This document shows positions 1 through 10,167 of a DNA stretch of 64,000 bases, piece by piece; position 1 is the first letter of the stretch, and each line of letters starts with the position of its first letter. The notes under the pieces were generated by a model that saw nothing but the letters and a program-made list of their open reading frames with translations, searched no databases and was not told where the DNA came from. The stretch spans positions 124,001 to 188,000 of the forward strand of contig NZ_JSZO01000003.1 in the NCBI RefSeq assembly GCF_000801955.1. The letters run 5' to 3'. This DNA is from Ralstonia sp. A12. Lineage in GTDB: Bacteria; Pseudomonadota; Gammaproteobacteria; Burkholderiales; Burkholderiaceae. A program made the translations under genes and the position numbers.

Positions 1-302
1 AGATGCGGGCCTGGCTGCTGGGCCGCTACGAGGCCGATCGCCTGACGCCGAACGTGGCCGCCGAAGTGCAATCCGTGCCGCTGCAGCATGCACTGGTGGC
101 GGAGGGCTTTGGGCTCGGGTTCGCGCCCGTGCGGCTGATCGGGGCGCAGATTGCCGAGGGTGCGCTGTCGGTGCACAAGCTCACTTCGGCCCCATCGGAA
201 TGGGATGTCTGCGTGCAGCGAGCGCCGTCACTCGGGCGTTTGGCGCGCGTGGTGGATGCGCTCGAATCGGCGATGTCCACCGAGGCCGCAGCGACGCGTT
301 AA
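1..302 (+). CDS. LysR-family transcriptional regulator, C-terminal fragment (5' end outside window)
   Basis: About 99 codons of an open frame run in from the left edge and stop at TAA. The sequence resembles the end of a LysR effector-binding domain: a region around VAEGFGLGFAPVRLI fits the glycine-rich stretch of the second lobe, followed by a W-containing strand and a final amphipathic helix. The DNA-binding domain would lie upstream, so no target can be inferred. The in-frame ATG at base 3 is not taken as a real start, because a 99-residue protein would lack the helix-turn-helix. It precedes the tautomerase gene on the same strand by about 34 bases. Confidence 0.6.
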   Translation, partial: MRAWLLGRYEADRLTPNVAAEVQSVPLQHALVAEGFGLGFAPVRLIGAQIAEGALSVHKLTSAPSEWDVCVQRAPSLGRLARVVDALESAMSTEAAATR

Positions 303-336
303 TCACTTCACTTAACCCTTTCTCCGGACGCCTGCG

Positions 337-738
337 ATGCCGCACGTCATCATCGAGTACACCGCCAACGTTGAAGTTGATGCGCGCATTCCCGATCTGA
401 TGCGCCTGCTCAACGGCGTGCTGATCGGCCATGCCGATGTGTTTCCTACGGGTGGCATCCGTACGCGCGCGCTGCGCCTGGACCAGTACCGCATGGCAGA
501 CGGCACCGAGGACGATGCCTTCATCCACGTGGTCTTCCGCATCAAGGCCGGTCGGCCCAAGGCTGTGACCGGGCCGATCTGCGCGGAATTGTTTGCCGCC
601 CTGCGCGCGCATCTGGTCGACGTGTTTGCGCGCCGCAATCTCGGGTTGACGCTGGAGTTGGTTGAGTTCGACACGCACGGCTTCCACGTAGAGAACAACG
701 TGCACACGCGCTTCGTGGGCGCGATGGAGCCGCAATAA
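337..738 (+). CDS. 5-carboxymethyl-2-hydroxymuconate delta-isomerase (CHMI) family protein
   Basis: The 133-residue protein starts MPHVIIEYTAN, the typical N-terminus of the CHMI branch of the tautomerase superfamily, in which Pro after the removed Met is the catalytic base. Length fits the family (about 125-135). CHMI isomerises an intermediate of homoprotocatechuate degradation, but no other genes of that pathway lie nearby, so the substrate here is uncertain. It follows the truncated LysR gene and converges with cbiX. There is no strong Shine-Dalgarno site, but the N-terminal proline motif fixes the start. Confidence 0.75.
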   Translation: MPHVIIEYTANVEVDARIPDLMRLLNGVLIGHADVFPTGGIRTRALRLDQYRMADGTEDDAFIHVVFRIKAGRPKAVTGPICAELFAALRAHLVDVFARRNLGLTLELVEFDTHGFHVENNVHTRFVGAMEPQ

Positions 739-751
739 GGGAAGTGCAAGC

Positions 752-1123
752 TCAACCGAGCTGGCGCACGCAGTAGCCGGCGATGGCGTCGAGCACGGCG
801 TCGTCTTCGCCGACAGCTTCCGCGCAACGGATGGAGAGGGTAGGGTGAGCCTGCACGCAGCGCTCGACCAGCGCCGGCAAGTCTCGCCGCAAGTGACCGC
901 CCTGGCCAAAGAACACCGGCACGATGGTGATGTGCTGCACACCGGCGGCAGCGAGTTCGTTGATCGTGCCCGGCAGCTCGGGCGTCATCAGCTCAAGAAA
1001 GGCGAGGCGGACGTCGACGTTGGGTTGCTGGGCGGCGAGGCGCTCGCGCAGCCGGTCGAACGGCTCGCGCCAGCGGGCGTCGCGCGCGCCATGCGCAAAC
1101 AGCACGAGCGCGCGCGCGGCCAT
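752..1123 (-). CDS. cbiX: CbiX/SirB-family sirohydrochlorin chelatase, short form
   Basis: This 123-residue protein has the single-domain (CbiX-S) size. Two conserved histidines expected to bind the metal are visible: His11 in LFAHGARD and His77 in GQGGHLRRD. Family members insert cobalt or iron into sirohydrochlorin, for cobalamin or siroheme. The start ATG at 1123 overlaps the lptG stop (TGATG), implying translational coupling to lptG; a longer upstream frame runs inside lptG and was rejected. The cobalamin genes in this window start about 12 kb away, so it may instead serve siroheme. Family is clear; the metal is inference. Confidence 0.8.
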   Translation of the reverse strand: MAARALVLFAHGARDARWREPFDRLRERLAAQQPNVDVRLAFLELMTPELPGTINELAAAGVQHITIVPVFFGQGGHLRRDLPALVERCVQAHPTLSIRCAEAVGEDDAVLDAIAGYCVRQLG

Positions 1124-2319
1124 CAGTGACGCTCCACCCAGCGTAGCGCCACCAGCGCGAATGCCAGGTACAGGGCGCCCGGCACGATGGCCGTGAAGAT
1201 GGCTGGCCACGTATTGAGCAGTCCAACGTGTGAGAACAGGTTGTTCACCAGCTGGAACGACAGCCCCAGCATGATCCCGCCGAACACCTTCAGGCCGACG
1301 GCGCCGGCACGGGCGTGCAGGTAGGCGAAGGGCAGGGCCAGCGCCATCATCACCAGCACGGTGAACGGGTACACGACCTTCTTCCAGAGCGCGATTTCGT
1401 AGCGCTGTGAATCCTGTTTGTTGTCACGCAGATGGCGGATGTACTGGAACAAGTCCAGCGTGGCCATGCGATCGGGTGTGACCATCAGCACCGACAGCAG
1501 CTGCGGCGTGAGTTCCGAGCGCATCTCCTGTTGCGGCACCGAGATTTGCTCGCCACGGAAATCCGGCGCCAGCGCATCGGGTGCGCCGGGTGCGGCCTGC
1601 ACGTTGTCTTGCGGCGCACCGGTGGCAGGCTTGCGCGGGAATTCAATGAAGCGCGTCTCGGTCACGTTGCTCAACTGCCAGTTCTGATGCCCCTCGTATC
1701 GCGCCTGCTGCGCCACACGGATCGTGCTCAGTCGATAGTCCGAATCGAATTCATAGATGCGCAGGCCCTGGATGGACTGGTCTGCCTGCAGCGCGCCCAC
1801 GTTGATGAAGCGCGTCACCTCGCCGCCGCTGCCGTCCGGTTTGGCCGGGCCGCGGTCCTTGACCCACACGCCCGAGCGGAAGCCCGCCGACACCGTGGCG
1901 CCCAGCGCTTCAAGCCGCACCTTCTGCGCATACTGTTCTGCCTTCGGGCCGATGAACTCGCCAAAGATGTACGTCACCAGCGCCAGCGGCAGCGCAATCT
2001 TGAACAGCGACATCAGCGCGCGCCGCGTATCCAGCCCGGCCACACGGAAGATCGTGAATTCCGACTGGCTCGCCATCTGCGAGAACACGTAGATGGCGCT
2101 GATGAGTGCCGCCACCGGAATCACTTCATACACGCGCGTCGGCGCCTGCAGCATCACGTGGAAGAACGCGATGAGCGTGGTGTAGCGGCCCATCACCGAG
2201 CCCAGCTCACCCAGCATGTCGAAGAAGATGAACAGCGCCAGCACCGCAAACAGGATGAAGACGAACACGCCGTAGATCTGGCGCGCGAAGTACTTCTCGT
2301 AGACCGGCATCTTCATCAT
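1123..2319 (-). CDS. lptG: LPS export ABC transporter permease LptG
   Basis: The 398-residue protein is one of two permeases of the LptBFGC complex that extracts lipopolysaccharide from the inner membrane and pushes it across the periplasmic bridge. Three hydrophobic segments precede a periplasmic beta-jellyroll region (about residues 130-290) and three follow it, the usual LptF/LptG layout. The ATG at 2319 forms an ATGA overlap with the lptF stop. A longer frame upstream lies inside lptF and was not used. The last bases overlap cbiX. Confidence 0.93.
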   Translation of the reverse strand: MMKMPVYEKYFARQIYGVFVFILFAVLALFIFFDMLGELGSVMGRYTTLIAFFHVMLQAPTRVYEVIPVAALISAIYVFSQMASQSEFTIFRVAGLDTRRALMSLFKIALPLALVTYIFGEFIGPKAEQYAQKVRLEALGATVSAGFRSGVWVKDRGPAKPDGSGGEVTRFINVGALQADQSIQGLRIYEFDSDYRLSTIRVAQQARYEGHQNWQLSNVTETRFIEFPRKPATGAPQDNVQAAPGAPDALAPDFRGEQISVPQQEMRSELTPQLLSVLMVTPDRMATLDLFQYIRHLRDNKQDSQRYEIALWKKVVYPFTVLVMMALALPFAYLHARAGAVGLKVFGGIMLGLSFQLVNNLFSHVGLLNTWPAIFTAIVPGALYLAFALVALRWVERH

Positions 2320-3434
2320 GCGCCCGCCTTCTTCGGTGCAAAGCCGAGCAGGGCGTTGATACCCTTGAAGCCGGCCGCGCTGTAGTGGCGGAAGCGGAAC
2401 AGCAGCACCGCGCAAATGAAGGCGACAAGGTGGATCGGCCACCAGGCCAGCATCGCGTTCATCTTGCCCTGCGATACCCACGCCTGTGACAGGTTCAGCA
2501 GGTTGGAGTACGTCAGGTAGATCAGCACTGCGAAGATCATCGGCGTGTAGCGGCCCAGGCGCGGGTTGACGTAGGCCAGCGGAATGGCGATCAGTACGAA
2601 GTTCAGCGCCAGCAGCGGCAGGCCGATCCGCCAGACCAGTTCGCCCAGGTTCTCGGGTGTCGGGTTGGCGAGCAGGTCCTGGGTGGAGCGGCTCTTGGTC
2701 GGCAGGTTGGCATCTGCCTGCGGTGGCTTGTTGGCGACCTTCACGCCGTATTTGTCGAATTCAACGATGCGGTAGTCGAGCTTGCCGGGCGTGCCTTCAT
2801 AGCGGCGGCCCTTGTCGAGCACGACGTAGCGGTCGCCGTTGGGCATGGTCTTGAACTCGCCGGTCTTGGCCAGCGCCACGCCGATCTTGTCCTGCGCAGC
2901 GTTGGCCACGAACAGGTTACGGGCGTGTTTCATACCTGAGTCCACGCCTTCGATGAAGAGCACGTAGTTGCCGTGTGAGGGCTCGATGAAGCGGCCGGCG
3001 GAGATCATCGACAGCACGTCGCGTTGCTCGAACCGGTCACGGAACAGTGCGCTCTGCTGGTTGGCCCACGGCCAGCCGAACAGGGCCAGCAGCGCCACCA
3101 GCACGATGAACGGCAGCGAGAAGCGCAGCACCGGGCGGATGAAATCCGTCAGGCTGATACCCGAGGTGAACCACACCACCATCTCGGAATCCTTGTACCA
3201 GCGCGTGAGCACCAGCAACACCGAGATGAAGAGGGTGGCGCATAAGAGAATTGCAAGGTAGCCCAGCGTAGCCAGGCCGATGAGGAGCAGGACGTCGTTC
3301 GGGTTGGCTTCACCATTGGCAGCCATGCCGAGAATGCGGATCACCAGGGTGGTCAGCATGAACGTCAGCAGCACGAGGAAGACGGCGCCGGCGGTAAAGG
3401 ACAGCTCGCGTCGCAGGGCTTGTTCGAAAATCAT
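2316..3434 (-). CDS. lptF: LPS export ABC transporter permease LptF
   Basis: The 372-residue protein starts MIFEQALRRE, typical of LptF, and has six predicted membrane helices split by a periplasmic domain. It pairs with LptG in the LptBFGC lipopolysaccharide exporter. It is first in a three-gene overlapping set (lptF-lptG-cbiX) and divergent from pepA across about 120 bases; lptF next to pepA is a common proteobacterial arrangement. The start is the first ATG of the frame. Confidence 0.93.
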   Translation of the reverse strand: MIFEQALRRELSFTAGAVFLVLLTFMLTTLVIRILGMAANGEANPNDVLLLIGLATLGYLAILLCATLFISVLLVLTRWYKDSEMVVWFTSGISLTDFIRPVLRFSLPFIVLVALLALFGWPWANQQSALFRDRFEQRDVLSMISAGRFIEPSHGNYVLFIEGVDSGMKHARNLFVANAAQDKIGVALAKTGEFKTMPNGDRYVVLDKGRRYEGTPGKLDYRIVEFDKYGVKVANKPPQADANLPTKSRSTQDLLANPTPENLGELVWRIGLPLLALNFVLIAIPLAYVNPRLGRYTPMIFAVLIYLTYSNLLNLSQAWVSQGKMNAMLAWWPIHLVAFICAVLLFRFRHYSAAGFKGINALLGFAPKKAGA

Positions 3435-3513
3435 GCGGATGCGGGAAGGAGGGCGAGGTCAGGATCAACGCGTTGCGATGTGGGTTCCATCGGAGCCCCT
3501 GCGCAAAATCGCG

Positions 3514-3519
3514 GATAAT
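3514..3519 (+). promoter_or_regulatory. Candidate -10 box for pepA
   Basis: GATAAT lies in the lptF/pepA divergent gap, 38 bases before the pepA ATG. No good -35 is visible at the usual spacing, so this is a weak prediction. Confidence 0.3.
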
Positions 3520-3557
3520 GTGGGCTTTCGTTGACTCGCCTCATAGAGAGAAGCGCG

Positions 3558-5066
3558 ATGGAATTTAGCACAAAAGCCCTGGACTGGGCCAAAGCGGGCG
3601 CCCTGGCTGCCAAGAGTGACTGCCTCGTGATCGGTCTGTTCGAGTCGCAGACCCTGGCCGGCGCCGCCAAGGCGCTGGACGTGGCGACCAAGGGCCTGGT
3701 TGGCCGCTTGATCAAGCTGGGCGACTTTGAAGGCAAGCGCGGCACCTCGCTGCTGCTGCACGAAGTGGCTGGCGTGGGCGCCGCCCGCGTGCTGCTGGTC
3801 GGCCTGGGCAAGGAAGCCGACTTCACCGACCGCGCTTACGCTGAAGCCGTGCGCACTGCACTGCGCGCGCTGGCAGGCACCAAGGCCGCCAACGTGACGT
3901 GGACGCTCACCGAGCACGCCGCGCGCGACAAGGACACCGCCTGGGCCGTGCTGACCGCCGTCACGCTCATCCGTGAGACCAGCTACCGCTTCATCGAGCG
4001 CCATCCGTCGCTCAAGAGCAAGGGCGACAAGAGCGGCGTCGGTTTGCGCAAGCTTGTGCTGTCCGTGCCGGCGGCTGACGCCAAGGCCGCCACGGTGGCG
4101 GCCGCGCGCGGCACCGCCATCGCCAACGGCATGGACCTGACGCGCGACCTGGGCAACCTGCCGTCGAACATTTGCACGCCGACGTACTTGGCCAACACCG
4201 CACGCCAGATCGCCAAGGAATTCAAGATCAAGGTCGAAGTGCTCGGCCGTAAGCAAATCGAAGCCTTGAAGATGGGCGCCTTCCTGGCCGTGACCAAGGG
4301 CAGCGAAGAGCCGCCGCAGTTCATCGTGCTGCGCTACGAGGGCGGCCCGGCCAAGCAGGCGCCGGTGGTGCTGGTGGGCAAGGGCATCACGTTTGATACG
4401 GGTGGCATCTCGCTCAAGCCGGGCGAGGGCATGGACGAGATGAAGTACGACATGTGCGGCGCCGCTTCGGTGCTGGGCACGCTGCGCGCGGTGGCCGAGA
4501 TGGGCCTCAAGCAGAACGTCATCGCCGTGGTGCCGACCTGCGAGAACATGCCCAGCGGCGTCGCCACCAAGCCGGGCGACGTGGTCACCAGCATGTCGGG
4601 CCAGACCATCGAGATCCTGAACACGGACGCCGAAGGCCGCCTGATCCTGTGCGACGCGCTCACCTATGTGGAGCGCTTCAAGCCCGCCGTGGTGATTGAT
4701 GTGGCAACGCTGACCGGCGCCTGCATCATCGCGCTCGGCCACATCAACACCGGCATGTACGCCCGCAGCGATGCGCTGGCGGATTCGCTGATCGCGGCGG
4801 GCAAGCAGTCGCTTGACACCGCCTGGCGCATGCCGCTGGACGAGGAGTACCAGGAGCAGCTCAAGTCCAACTTTGCCGACATGGGCAACATCGGCGGCCG
4901 CCCGGCCGGCAGCGTGACGGCAGCCTGCTTCCTGGCGCGCTACACCGAGAAGTATGACTGGGCTCACCTCGATATCGCCGGCACCGCCTGGAAGAGCGGC
5001 GCAGCCAAGGGGGCCACGGGTCGCCCGGTGCCGCTGCTGACGCGCTTCCTGATGGACCGCGCTTGA
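3558..5066 (+). CDS. pepA: Leucyl aminopeptidase PepA (M17 family)
   Basis: The 502-residue cytosolic two-metal aminopeptidase releases N-terminal residues from peptides. The M17 signature NTDAEGRL is at about residues 355-362, and the lysine- and aspartate-rich metal site sequence [10 protein letters not shown] lies upstream. Length matches the family. The ATG at 3558 follows a purine-rich AGAGAGAAG; an earlier in-frame start at 3531 lacks support. In some bacteria PepA also binds DNA, which cannot be judged here. holC follows 22 bases downstream. Confidence 0.95.
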   Translation: MEFSTKALDWAKAGALAAKSDCLVIGLFESQTLAGAAKALDVATKGLVGRLIKLGDFEGKRGTSLLLHEVAGVGAARVLLVGLGKEADFTDRAYAEAVRTALRALAGTKAANVTWTLTEHAARDKDTAWAVLTAVTLIRETSYRFIERHPSLKSKGDKSGVGLRKLVLSVPAADAKAATVAAARGTAIANGMDLTRDLGNLPSNICTPTYLANTARQIAKEFKIKVEVLGRKQIEALKMGAFLAVTKGSEEPPQFIVLRYEGGPAKQAPVVLVGKGITFDTGGISLKPGEGMDEMKYDMCGAASVLGTLRAVAEMGLKQNVIAVVPTCENMPSGVATKPGDVVTSMSGQTIEILNTDAEGRLILCDALTYVERFKPAVVIDVATLTGACIIALGHINTGMYARSDALADSLIAAGKQSLDTAWRMPLDEEYQEQLKSNFADMGNIGGRPAGSVTAACFLARYTEKYDWAHLDIAGTAWKSGAAKGATGRPVPLLTRFLMDRA

Positions 5067-5088
5067 GCCGAGTGAACCGAGGCACCGT

Positions 5089-5517
5089 ATGACCCGCGTC
5101 GATTTCCACAGCAACGTGCCCGGCAAGCTGGCCTATGCCTGCCGGCTCGTGCGCAAGGCTTACGGCGCGGGCCAGAAGGTGATCGTGGTGGGCGATCAAG
5201 CGGCGCTGCAAGCGTTCGACTCGCAGTTGTGGACGTTCAGTCAGCTCGATTTTCTGCCGCACTGCGGCCTGCGACACCCACTGGCCGCACAGACCCCCAT
5301 CCTGCTGGCCGACGCGTCCGAGCCGCTGGACGACGCGCCGCATCACGACATCCTGGTCAACCTGTCGCATGAGCCGCCGCCGCTGTTTGCGCGCTTTGCC
5401 CGGCTGATCGAGATCGTTGGTGACGATGACGCCGACCGCGCTGCCGCGCGCGACCGCTTCCGCTTCTACCGCGACCGCGGTTATCCAATCCAACATCACG
5501 ACGTGGGGCGCGCATGA
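5089..5517 (+). CDS. holC: DNA polymerase III chi subunit HolC
   Basis: The 142-residue protein begins MTRVDFHSNVPGKL, matching HolC. Chi links the clamp loader to single-stranded DNA-binding protein in the replisome. The pepA-holC order is conserved in many proteobacteria and supports the call. The stop overlaps the next gene's start (ATGA). Confidence 0.9.
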   Translation: MTRVDFHSNVPGKLAYACRLVRKAYGAGQKVIVVGDQAALQAFDSQLWTFSQLDFLPHCGLRHPLAAQTPILLADASEPLDDAPHHDILVNLSHEPPPLFARFARLIEIVGDDDADRAAARDRFRFYRDRGYPIQHHDVGRA

Positions 5518-5930
5518 CCGACGGCCGCAATTCCGGGTCTCCGGCGGACAACAACATCCCCGTGCTGACGGAGATCGTCGAGCTGGAGGATGCTGCGCCG
5601 GTGGCCGCGCCGGCCGCTACGCCGTCTCAAGTTCCTACGCCAGCCGTGCCGCCTGCTTTGCGCGAGCAGGGCCTGGCACCCACCTCTGCCATGCCGCCGG
5701 CTGGCACCGATGCCGCGCGCGTGATGGGCGAGGTGATGTGGCGTTTCCAATCCGAATGGCCGACGCTGATCGAGGCGCAATGCCGCGCGGCGCTGGAATC
5801 GCGCCTCTCGCTGCTGACCGAGCAACTGGCGGCCGATCTCACGCGCACGCTGGAAGCCCGCCTGATGGAGTGGCTGGGCGCCGCGTTGGACGATGCGTTG
5901 GCCGATCAGCGCAAGCCGCCGTCGCGCTAA
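5514..5930 (+). CDS. DUF2486-type conserved hypothetical protein
   Basis: The 138-residue protein has an N-terminal IPVLTEIVEL motif, an alanine/proline-rich linker (about residues 25-65) and a C-terminal predicted helical region of about 65 residues. The motif and place right after holC match the DUF2486 family of Burkholderiaceae as remembered. Function is unknown. The ATGA overlap with holC suggests coupled translation and perhaps a replisome link, which is only inference. No signal peptide or membrane segment is seen. Confidence 0.7.
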   Translation: MTDGRNSGSPADNNIPVLTEIVELEDAAPVAAPAATPSQVPTPAVPPALREQGLAPTSAMPPAGTDAARVMGEVMWRFQSEWPTLIEAQCRAALESRLSLLTEQLAADLTRTLEARLMEWLGAALDDALADQRKPPSR

Positions 5931-5953
5931 GCAACGTCTAACGGCAAGCGCAC

Positions 5954-6430
5954 TTACTGAGCAAGCCGCGCCGCGCCATACAGGCCGACGGCGAAGACGC
6001 TGTGGCTCAGGACGCTCAGGCAGCGGATCTGCGTGGCGTTGGCGCGTTTGGATACCGCCCAACCCGCCCCCATACCGGGGTGCAGCAGAAACCAGCCCGG
6101 CAGGATCGTTACCATGCCGAATATCCAGGTTGGCAACAACGCTGGCGTGACAAGCCAACCTGGAGCGATCAGCACCAGGATGACCGCGTAGGTGATGCCG
6201 ATGGCGTAGTGGCAGAACCAGCCGAAGGCCAGTTCATGCGCGTAAGGCTTGGCCTGGGCAATGTCGCTATGGAAGACCTTGCCTGTGCGCAGGTGCCAGA
6301 ACCAGCGGCCGACGAGCGCCCAGTTCGTCATCGGCTGCCCGAGTACACAGTGCAGCGTATAGATCCAACCATCCATCAGGGCGGTCGCCCCAATGCCGAT
6401 CAGCACGGCGGTGCTCGTCGTGTTCCACAT
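5954..6430 (-). CDS. DUF2938-family integral membrane protein
   Basis: The 158-residue protein has about four hydrophobic segments and the motif GATALMDGW near the N-terminus, which fits the DUF2938 family. No enzymatic motif is seen and function is unknown. It lies downstream of ilvD on the same strand, separated by 56 bases containing a GC-rich hairpin, so read-through is possible but separate expression is equally likely. The ATG at 6430 has no clear Shine-Dalgarno site. Confidence 0.7.
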   Translation of the reverse strand: MWNTTSTAVLIGIGATALMDGWIYTLHCVLGQPMTNWALVGRWFWHLRTGKVFHSDIAQAKPYAHELAFGWFCHYAIGITYAVILVLIAPGWLVTPALLPTWIFGMVTILPGWFLLHPGMGAGWAVSKRANATQIRCLSVLSHSVFAVGLYGAARLAQ

Positions 6431-6447
6431 GATGTTGAGATGGCGGT

Positions 6448-6476
6448 GCCGTCCTCGCGCACACGCGGAGGACGGC
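6448..6476 (-). terminator. GC-rich hairpin between ilvD and the DUF2938 gene
   Basis: GCCGTCCTC...GAGGACGGC forms a stem with a further CGCG/CGCG pairing around one bulge. No U-tract follows on the minus strand, so it may be a weak or Rho-assisted terminator or an RNA stabiliser for the ilvD transcript. Confidence 0.3.
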
Positions 6477-6486
6477 TGCTGCCGGA

Positions 6487-8160
6487 TCAGTCCGTCACTG
6501 CACCCTTGCTGGCCGGTGCCGCCAGCTTTGCAAACTTCGCTAGCACGCCACGCGTATAGCGTGGTGCCGGCTGCTTCCAGGCGGCGCGGCGGCGGGCGAG
6601 TTCGTCATCGGGCACGTTCAACTGCAGCAGGCGCTGGTGTGCGTCGATGGTGATCGAATCGCCCTCATGCACCAGACCGATCGTGCCGCCCACGTACGCT
6701 TCCGGCGCGACATGGCCAACCACCATGCCCCACGTACCGCCCGAGAAGCGGCCATCCGTGATGAAGCCGACCGATTCGCCCAGCCCCTTGCCGATGATGG
6801 CAGACGTTGGGGCCAGCATCTCCGGCATGCCTGGGCCACCCTTGGGCCCCAGGTAACGCAATACCAGGATGTCTCCGGCCTGGATCTGGTCGCCCAGGAT
6901 GGCGCTCATCGCACTCTGTTCGTCGTCGAACACGCGGGCCGGGCCGGTGATGACCGGATTCTTCAGGCCGGTGATCTTCGCCACGGCGCCTTCCTCGGCC
7001 AGGTTGCCCTTCAGGATGGCGAGGTGGCCTTCCTTGTAGAGCGCCTTCTCGATCGGCAGGATCACGTTCTGGTCCGCACGCGGTTGATCGGGCACGTTGG
7101 CGAGTTCTTCGGCGAGCGTCTTGCCGGTAATGGTGATGCAATCCCCATGCAGCAGGCCTGCGTTGAGCAGCAGCTTCATCACCTGCGGGATGCCGCCGGC
7201 TTCGTGTAGGTCGGTCGCCACGTACTGGCCCGATGGCTTGAGGTTGCAGATCACAGGCACGCGCTGGCGCACGCGCTCGAAATCGTCGATGGTCCATTCC
7301 ACTTCCGCCGCGTGGGCGATGGCCAGGTAGTGCAGCACCGCGTTGGTCGAGCCGCCGGTGGCCATGATGACGGCCACGGCGTTCTCAATCGACTTGCGCG
7401 TGATGATGTCGCGCGGCTTCAGGTCGTGGCGCACGGCTTCGACCAGCACGCGGGCGGATTCGGCGGCGCTGTTGACCTTCTCCTGATCGGGGTTCGCCAT
7501 CGTCGACGAATACAGCAGCGACATGCCCAGCGCTTCAAACGACGAGCTCATCGTGTTGGCGGTGTACATGCCGCCGCACGAACCCGAACTCGGGCAGGCG
7601 TTCTTCTCGATGCCCTCGAAGTCTTCATCGCTCATGCGGCCGGCGGTGAATTCGCCCACGGCCTCGAACGACGACACGATGGTCAGGTCCTTGCCCTTCC
7701 AGTGGCCCGGTTTGATGGTGCCGCCGTACACGTAGATGCCCGGCACATTGGTGCGCGCCAGGGCGATCATGCCGCCGGGCATGTTTTTGTCGCAGCCGCC
7801 GATGACGACCACGCCGTCCATCCACTGACCGTTGACGCAGGTCTCGATGCAGTCGGCAATGACCTCGCGCGAGATCAACGAGAACTTCATGCCTTCGGTG
7901 CCCATCGACATGCCGTCGGAAATGGTGGGCGTGCCGAAGATCTGCGGGTTGGCCTTGGATTCCTTCACTGCGGCCACGGCCGCGTCGGCCAGCTTCTGCA
8001 AGCCCGAGTTGCAAGGCGTGATGGTCGAGTGGCCATTCGCCACGCCGATCATCGGGTTGTTGAAGTCGTCTTTCGTGTAGCCCAGCGCGTAATACATCGA
8101 GCGATTGGGCGAGCGCGCCACGCCTTGCGTGATGTGCTGGGAACGCTTGTTGTCTGGCAT
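6487..8160 (-). CDS. ilvD: Dihydroxy-acid dehydratase IlvD
   Basis: The 557-residue iron-sulfur dehydratase converts 2,3-dihydroxy-3-methyl acids to 2-oxo acids in valine, leucine and isoleucine synthesis. Cluster cysteines appear in GGCDKNMPG and in [16 protein letters not shown]. Length is normal for the short-form bacterial enzyme. A GGAG sits upstream of the ATG. It is divergent from a LysR gene across about 128 AT-richer bases, which suggests local regulation but does not prove it. Confidence 0.95.
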   Translation of the reverse strand: MPDNKRSQHITQGVARSPNRSMYYALGYTKDDFNNPMIGVANGHSTITPCNSGLQKLADAAVAAVKESKANPQIFGTPTISDGMSMGTEGMKFSLISREVIADCIETCVNGQWMDGVVVIGGCDKNMPGGMIALARTNVPGIYVYGGTIKPGHWKGKDLTIVSSFEAVGEFTAGRMSDEDFEGIEKNACPSSGSCGGMYTANTMSSSFEALGMSLLYSSTMANPDQEKVNSAAESARVLVEAVRHDLKPRDIITRKSIENAVAVIMATGGSTNAVLHYLAIAHAAEVEWTIDDFERVRQRVPVICNLKPSGQYVATDLHEAGGIPQVMKLLLNAGLLHGDCITITGKTLAEELANVPDQPRADQNVILPIEKALYKEGHLAILKGNLAEEGAVAKITGLKNPVITGPARVFDDEQSAMSAILGDQIQAGDILVLRYLGPKGGPGMPEMLAPTSAIIGKGLGESVGFITDGRFSGGTWGMVVGHVAPEAYVGGTIGLVHEGDSITIDAHQRLLQLNVPDDELARRRAAWKQPAPRYTRGVLAKFAKLAAPASKGAVTD

Positions 8161-8288
8161 GGGAGTCTCCGTGGGGTCGGCACTATCGTTGTAGGAAACA
8201 GCGTGGCGCCCAGCATGCGCTTGGACAAATGGCGCGTCAAATATATTATTGAACGATTATTGAGTCGAAAAACCTATCAATCGTCGAT
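8161..8288. promoter_or_regulatory. Divergent ilvD/lysR promoter region
   Basis: This gap is clearly AT-richer than its surroundings at about 8238-8285. It carries ATTATTGA at about 8245 and again at about 8257, followed by a partly complementary TATCAATCG. This is the usual place for an autoregulating LysR operator. No precise -10/-35 pair was fixed. Confidence 0.4.
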
Positions 8289-9233
8289 ATGGATTTGCGC
8301 CAACTCCGCTATTTCGTGACCGTCGCCGAGGAGCTGCATTTCGGCCGGGCTGCCGAGCGTCTGTCGATGACGCAGCCGCCGCTGTCGCAGCAGATCCGTG
8401 CGCTGGAGGAGGAGTTGGGTGTCACGCTGTTTCAGCGTACACAGCGCTCGGTGGCGCTCACGCCGGTGGGTGCGCGCTGGCTGGTCGAGGTGCGGCGTGT
8501 ACTGGCGGAAGCGGGTGCGCTCCCGGCGCTGGCGCAGCGGCTGGCGCGCGGGGAGGTGGGTTCGCTGTCGCTGGCCTTTGTTAGCACGGCCGACTACGGC
8601 ATCTTGCCTGCCGTACTGCGGCACTTTCGCGATGCGCAGCCCGATGTGCAGTTGCAGTTGCGCGAAGCCACCAGCGATGTGCAGATCGAGGCGCTTCTGG
8701 CCGATGAGGTGGACGTTGGCGTGGTGATCGCGCATCACTCGGGCTCGGTTCCCGGCGAACTGGAGTATCGGCCCCTGGTGCGCGAGCACCTGGTGCTGGC
8801 GGTGCCCACGTCGCGCGCAGAAAAGTGGGGTGTCGCGCCCGGCCAGCCCTTTGCGCTGGCCGATGCGGCGGCCGAGCCGCTCATCATTTTCCCGCGCCGG
8901 TCCGCGCCTGCGCTGTATGACATCATTACCGGCTATCATGCCGCGCACGGCGGCGGGCGTGGCGAGGTAGGAAGCGCCACACGCATCGGCCAGGAAGCCA
9001 TCCAGATGCAGACCATCGTCAGCCTCGTCTCCGCAGAGATGGGCGTGGCGCTGGTGCCCTCGTCGCTATGCAACCTGCAGCGGACTGGCGTGGTCTATCT
9101 CGAACTCGCCGCGCCAAGCCCGTTCATCGAGACCGGGCTGGTGTGGCGGCGCGATGCGGCCTCGCCGGTGCTGCCGTGGTTTGTGGCCAGTGCCGAGGCG
9201 GTCGCCAAGCTGCACAAAGACAACCAAACCTGA
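8289..9233 (+). CDS. LysR-family transcriptional regulator
   Basis: The 314-residue protein starts [25 protein letters not shown], a classic LysR winged helix-turn-helix, followed by a substrate-binding domain to about residue 300. Its N-terminus resembles the BenM/CatM group. It is divergent from ilvD and 14 bases upstream of lgt on the same strand. A role in ilvD control is inferred from position only; the co-inducer is unknown. Confidence 0.88.
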   Translation: MDLRQLRYFVTVAEELHFGRAAERLSMTQPPLSQQIRALEEELGVTLFQRTQRSVALTPVGARWLVEVRRVLAEAGALPALAQRLARGEVGSLSLAFVSTADYGILPAVLRHFRDAQPDVQLQLREATSDVQIEALLADEVDVGVVIAHHSGSVPGELEYRPLVREHLVLAVPTSRAEKWGVAPGQPFALADAAAEPLIIFPRRSAPALYDIITGYHAAHGGGRGEVGSATRIGQEAIQMQTIVSLVSAEMGVALVPSSLCNLQRTGVVYLELAAPSPFIETGLVWRRDAASPVLPWFVASAEAVAKLHKDNQT

Positions 9234-9247
9234 AACCCACAGGATTC

Positions 9248-10150
9248 ATGCTCATCCATCCGCAATTTGACCCCGTCGCCCTGCATCTGGGGCCGCTCGC
9301 CATCCGCTGGTACGGCCTGATGTATCTGGCGGCGTTCATCATGTTCCTGTGGTTCGGCCGGCTACGCACGCGCCAGCCGCACATTGCCGCCGAGGGCTGG
9401 ACCGGCCGTGATCTCGACGACATGCTGTTCTACGGCGTGCTCGGCGTGATCCTGGGCGGGCGCCTGGGCTACGTACTGTTCTACAAGGCGGATTGGTACT
9501 TCGCCCACCCGCTCGACATCTTCAAGGTGTGGGAGGGCGGCATGGCCTTCCACGGCGGTTTCCTCGGCGTGGTCGTGGCGATGATGCTGTATGCCCGCAT
9601 GCGCGGCCGCTCGTGGATGCAGGTGACCGACTTCATCGCGCCGATGGTGCCGTGTGGCCTCGCTGCGGGGCGCTTGGGCAACTTCATCAACGGTGAGCTG
9701 TGGGGCCGTGTGTCGTCGCCCAATCTGCCGTGGGCCATGATGTTCCCGCAGGCGCAGGGCGAAGACCGCGAGTGGTTGCTCTCGCACGCACAGCAGGCGG
9801 TCACCAGCGGCGTGCAGGCCGTGTTCGACCAGTACCACATGCTGCCGCGCCACCCGTCGCAGCTCTACCAGTTCGCGGGCGAAGGCGTGCTGTTCTTCAT
9901 CCTGCTGTGGCTGTACTCGCGCAAGCCGCGGCCGATGGGCGCGGTGTCGGGCGCCTTCCTGCTCGGCTACGGCACGTTCCGCTTCCTGGCCGAGTTTGCG
10001 CGCGAGCCGGACAACTTCCTCGGCCTGCTGGCGGCGAATCTGTCGATGGGGCAGTGGCTGTCGCTGCCGATGATCCTGGCGGGTATTGCGATGCTGGCAT
10101 GGGCCTATCGACGCAACGGCAACGGTGCGAAAACCCAGGCACACGCCTGA
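9248..10150 (+). CDS. lgt: Prolipoprotein diacylglyceryl transferase Lgt
   Basis: The 300-residue membrane enzyme adds diacylglycerol to the lipobox cysteine of prelipoproteins, the first step of lipoprotein maturation. [10 protein letters not shown], the family motif [14 protein letters not shown] and the HPSQLYQ segment are present, with about seven hydrophobic segments. The start is the ATG at 9248 (MLIHPQFDP); a 60-codon upstream extension overlaps lysR and was rejected. At least four lipoproteins encoded in this window would be substrates. Confidence 0.94.
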   Translation: MLIHPQFDPVALHLGPLAIRWYGLMYLAAFIMFLWFGRLRTRQPHIAAEGWTGRDLDDMLFYGVLGVILGGRLGYVLFYKADWYFAHPLDIFKVWEGGMAFHGGFLGVVVAMMLYARMRGRSWMQVTDFIAPMVPCGLAAGRLGNFINGELWGRVSSPNLPWAMMFPQAQGEDREWLLSHAQQAVTSGVQAVFDQYHMLPRHPSQLYQFAGEGVLFFILLWLYSRKPRPMGAVSGAFLLGYGTFRFLAEFAREPDNFLGLLAANLSMGQWLSLPMILAGIAMLAWAYRRNGNGAKTQAHA

Positions 10151-10167
10151 GGCCGCGCCGGCGCAAA

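Noticed and set aside
3465-5126. 553-codon ORF antisense to pepA
   Set aside because: The frame mirrors pepA, is rich in Arg/His/Ala shadow composition and has no known motif; pepA has clear catalytic signatures.
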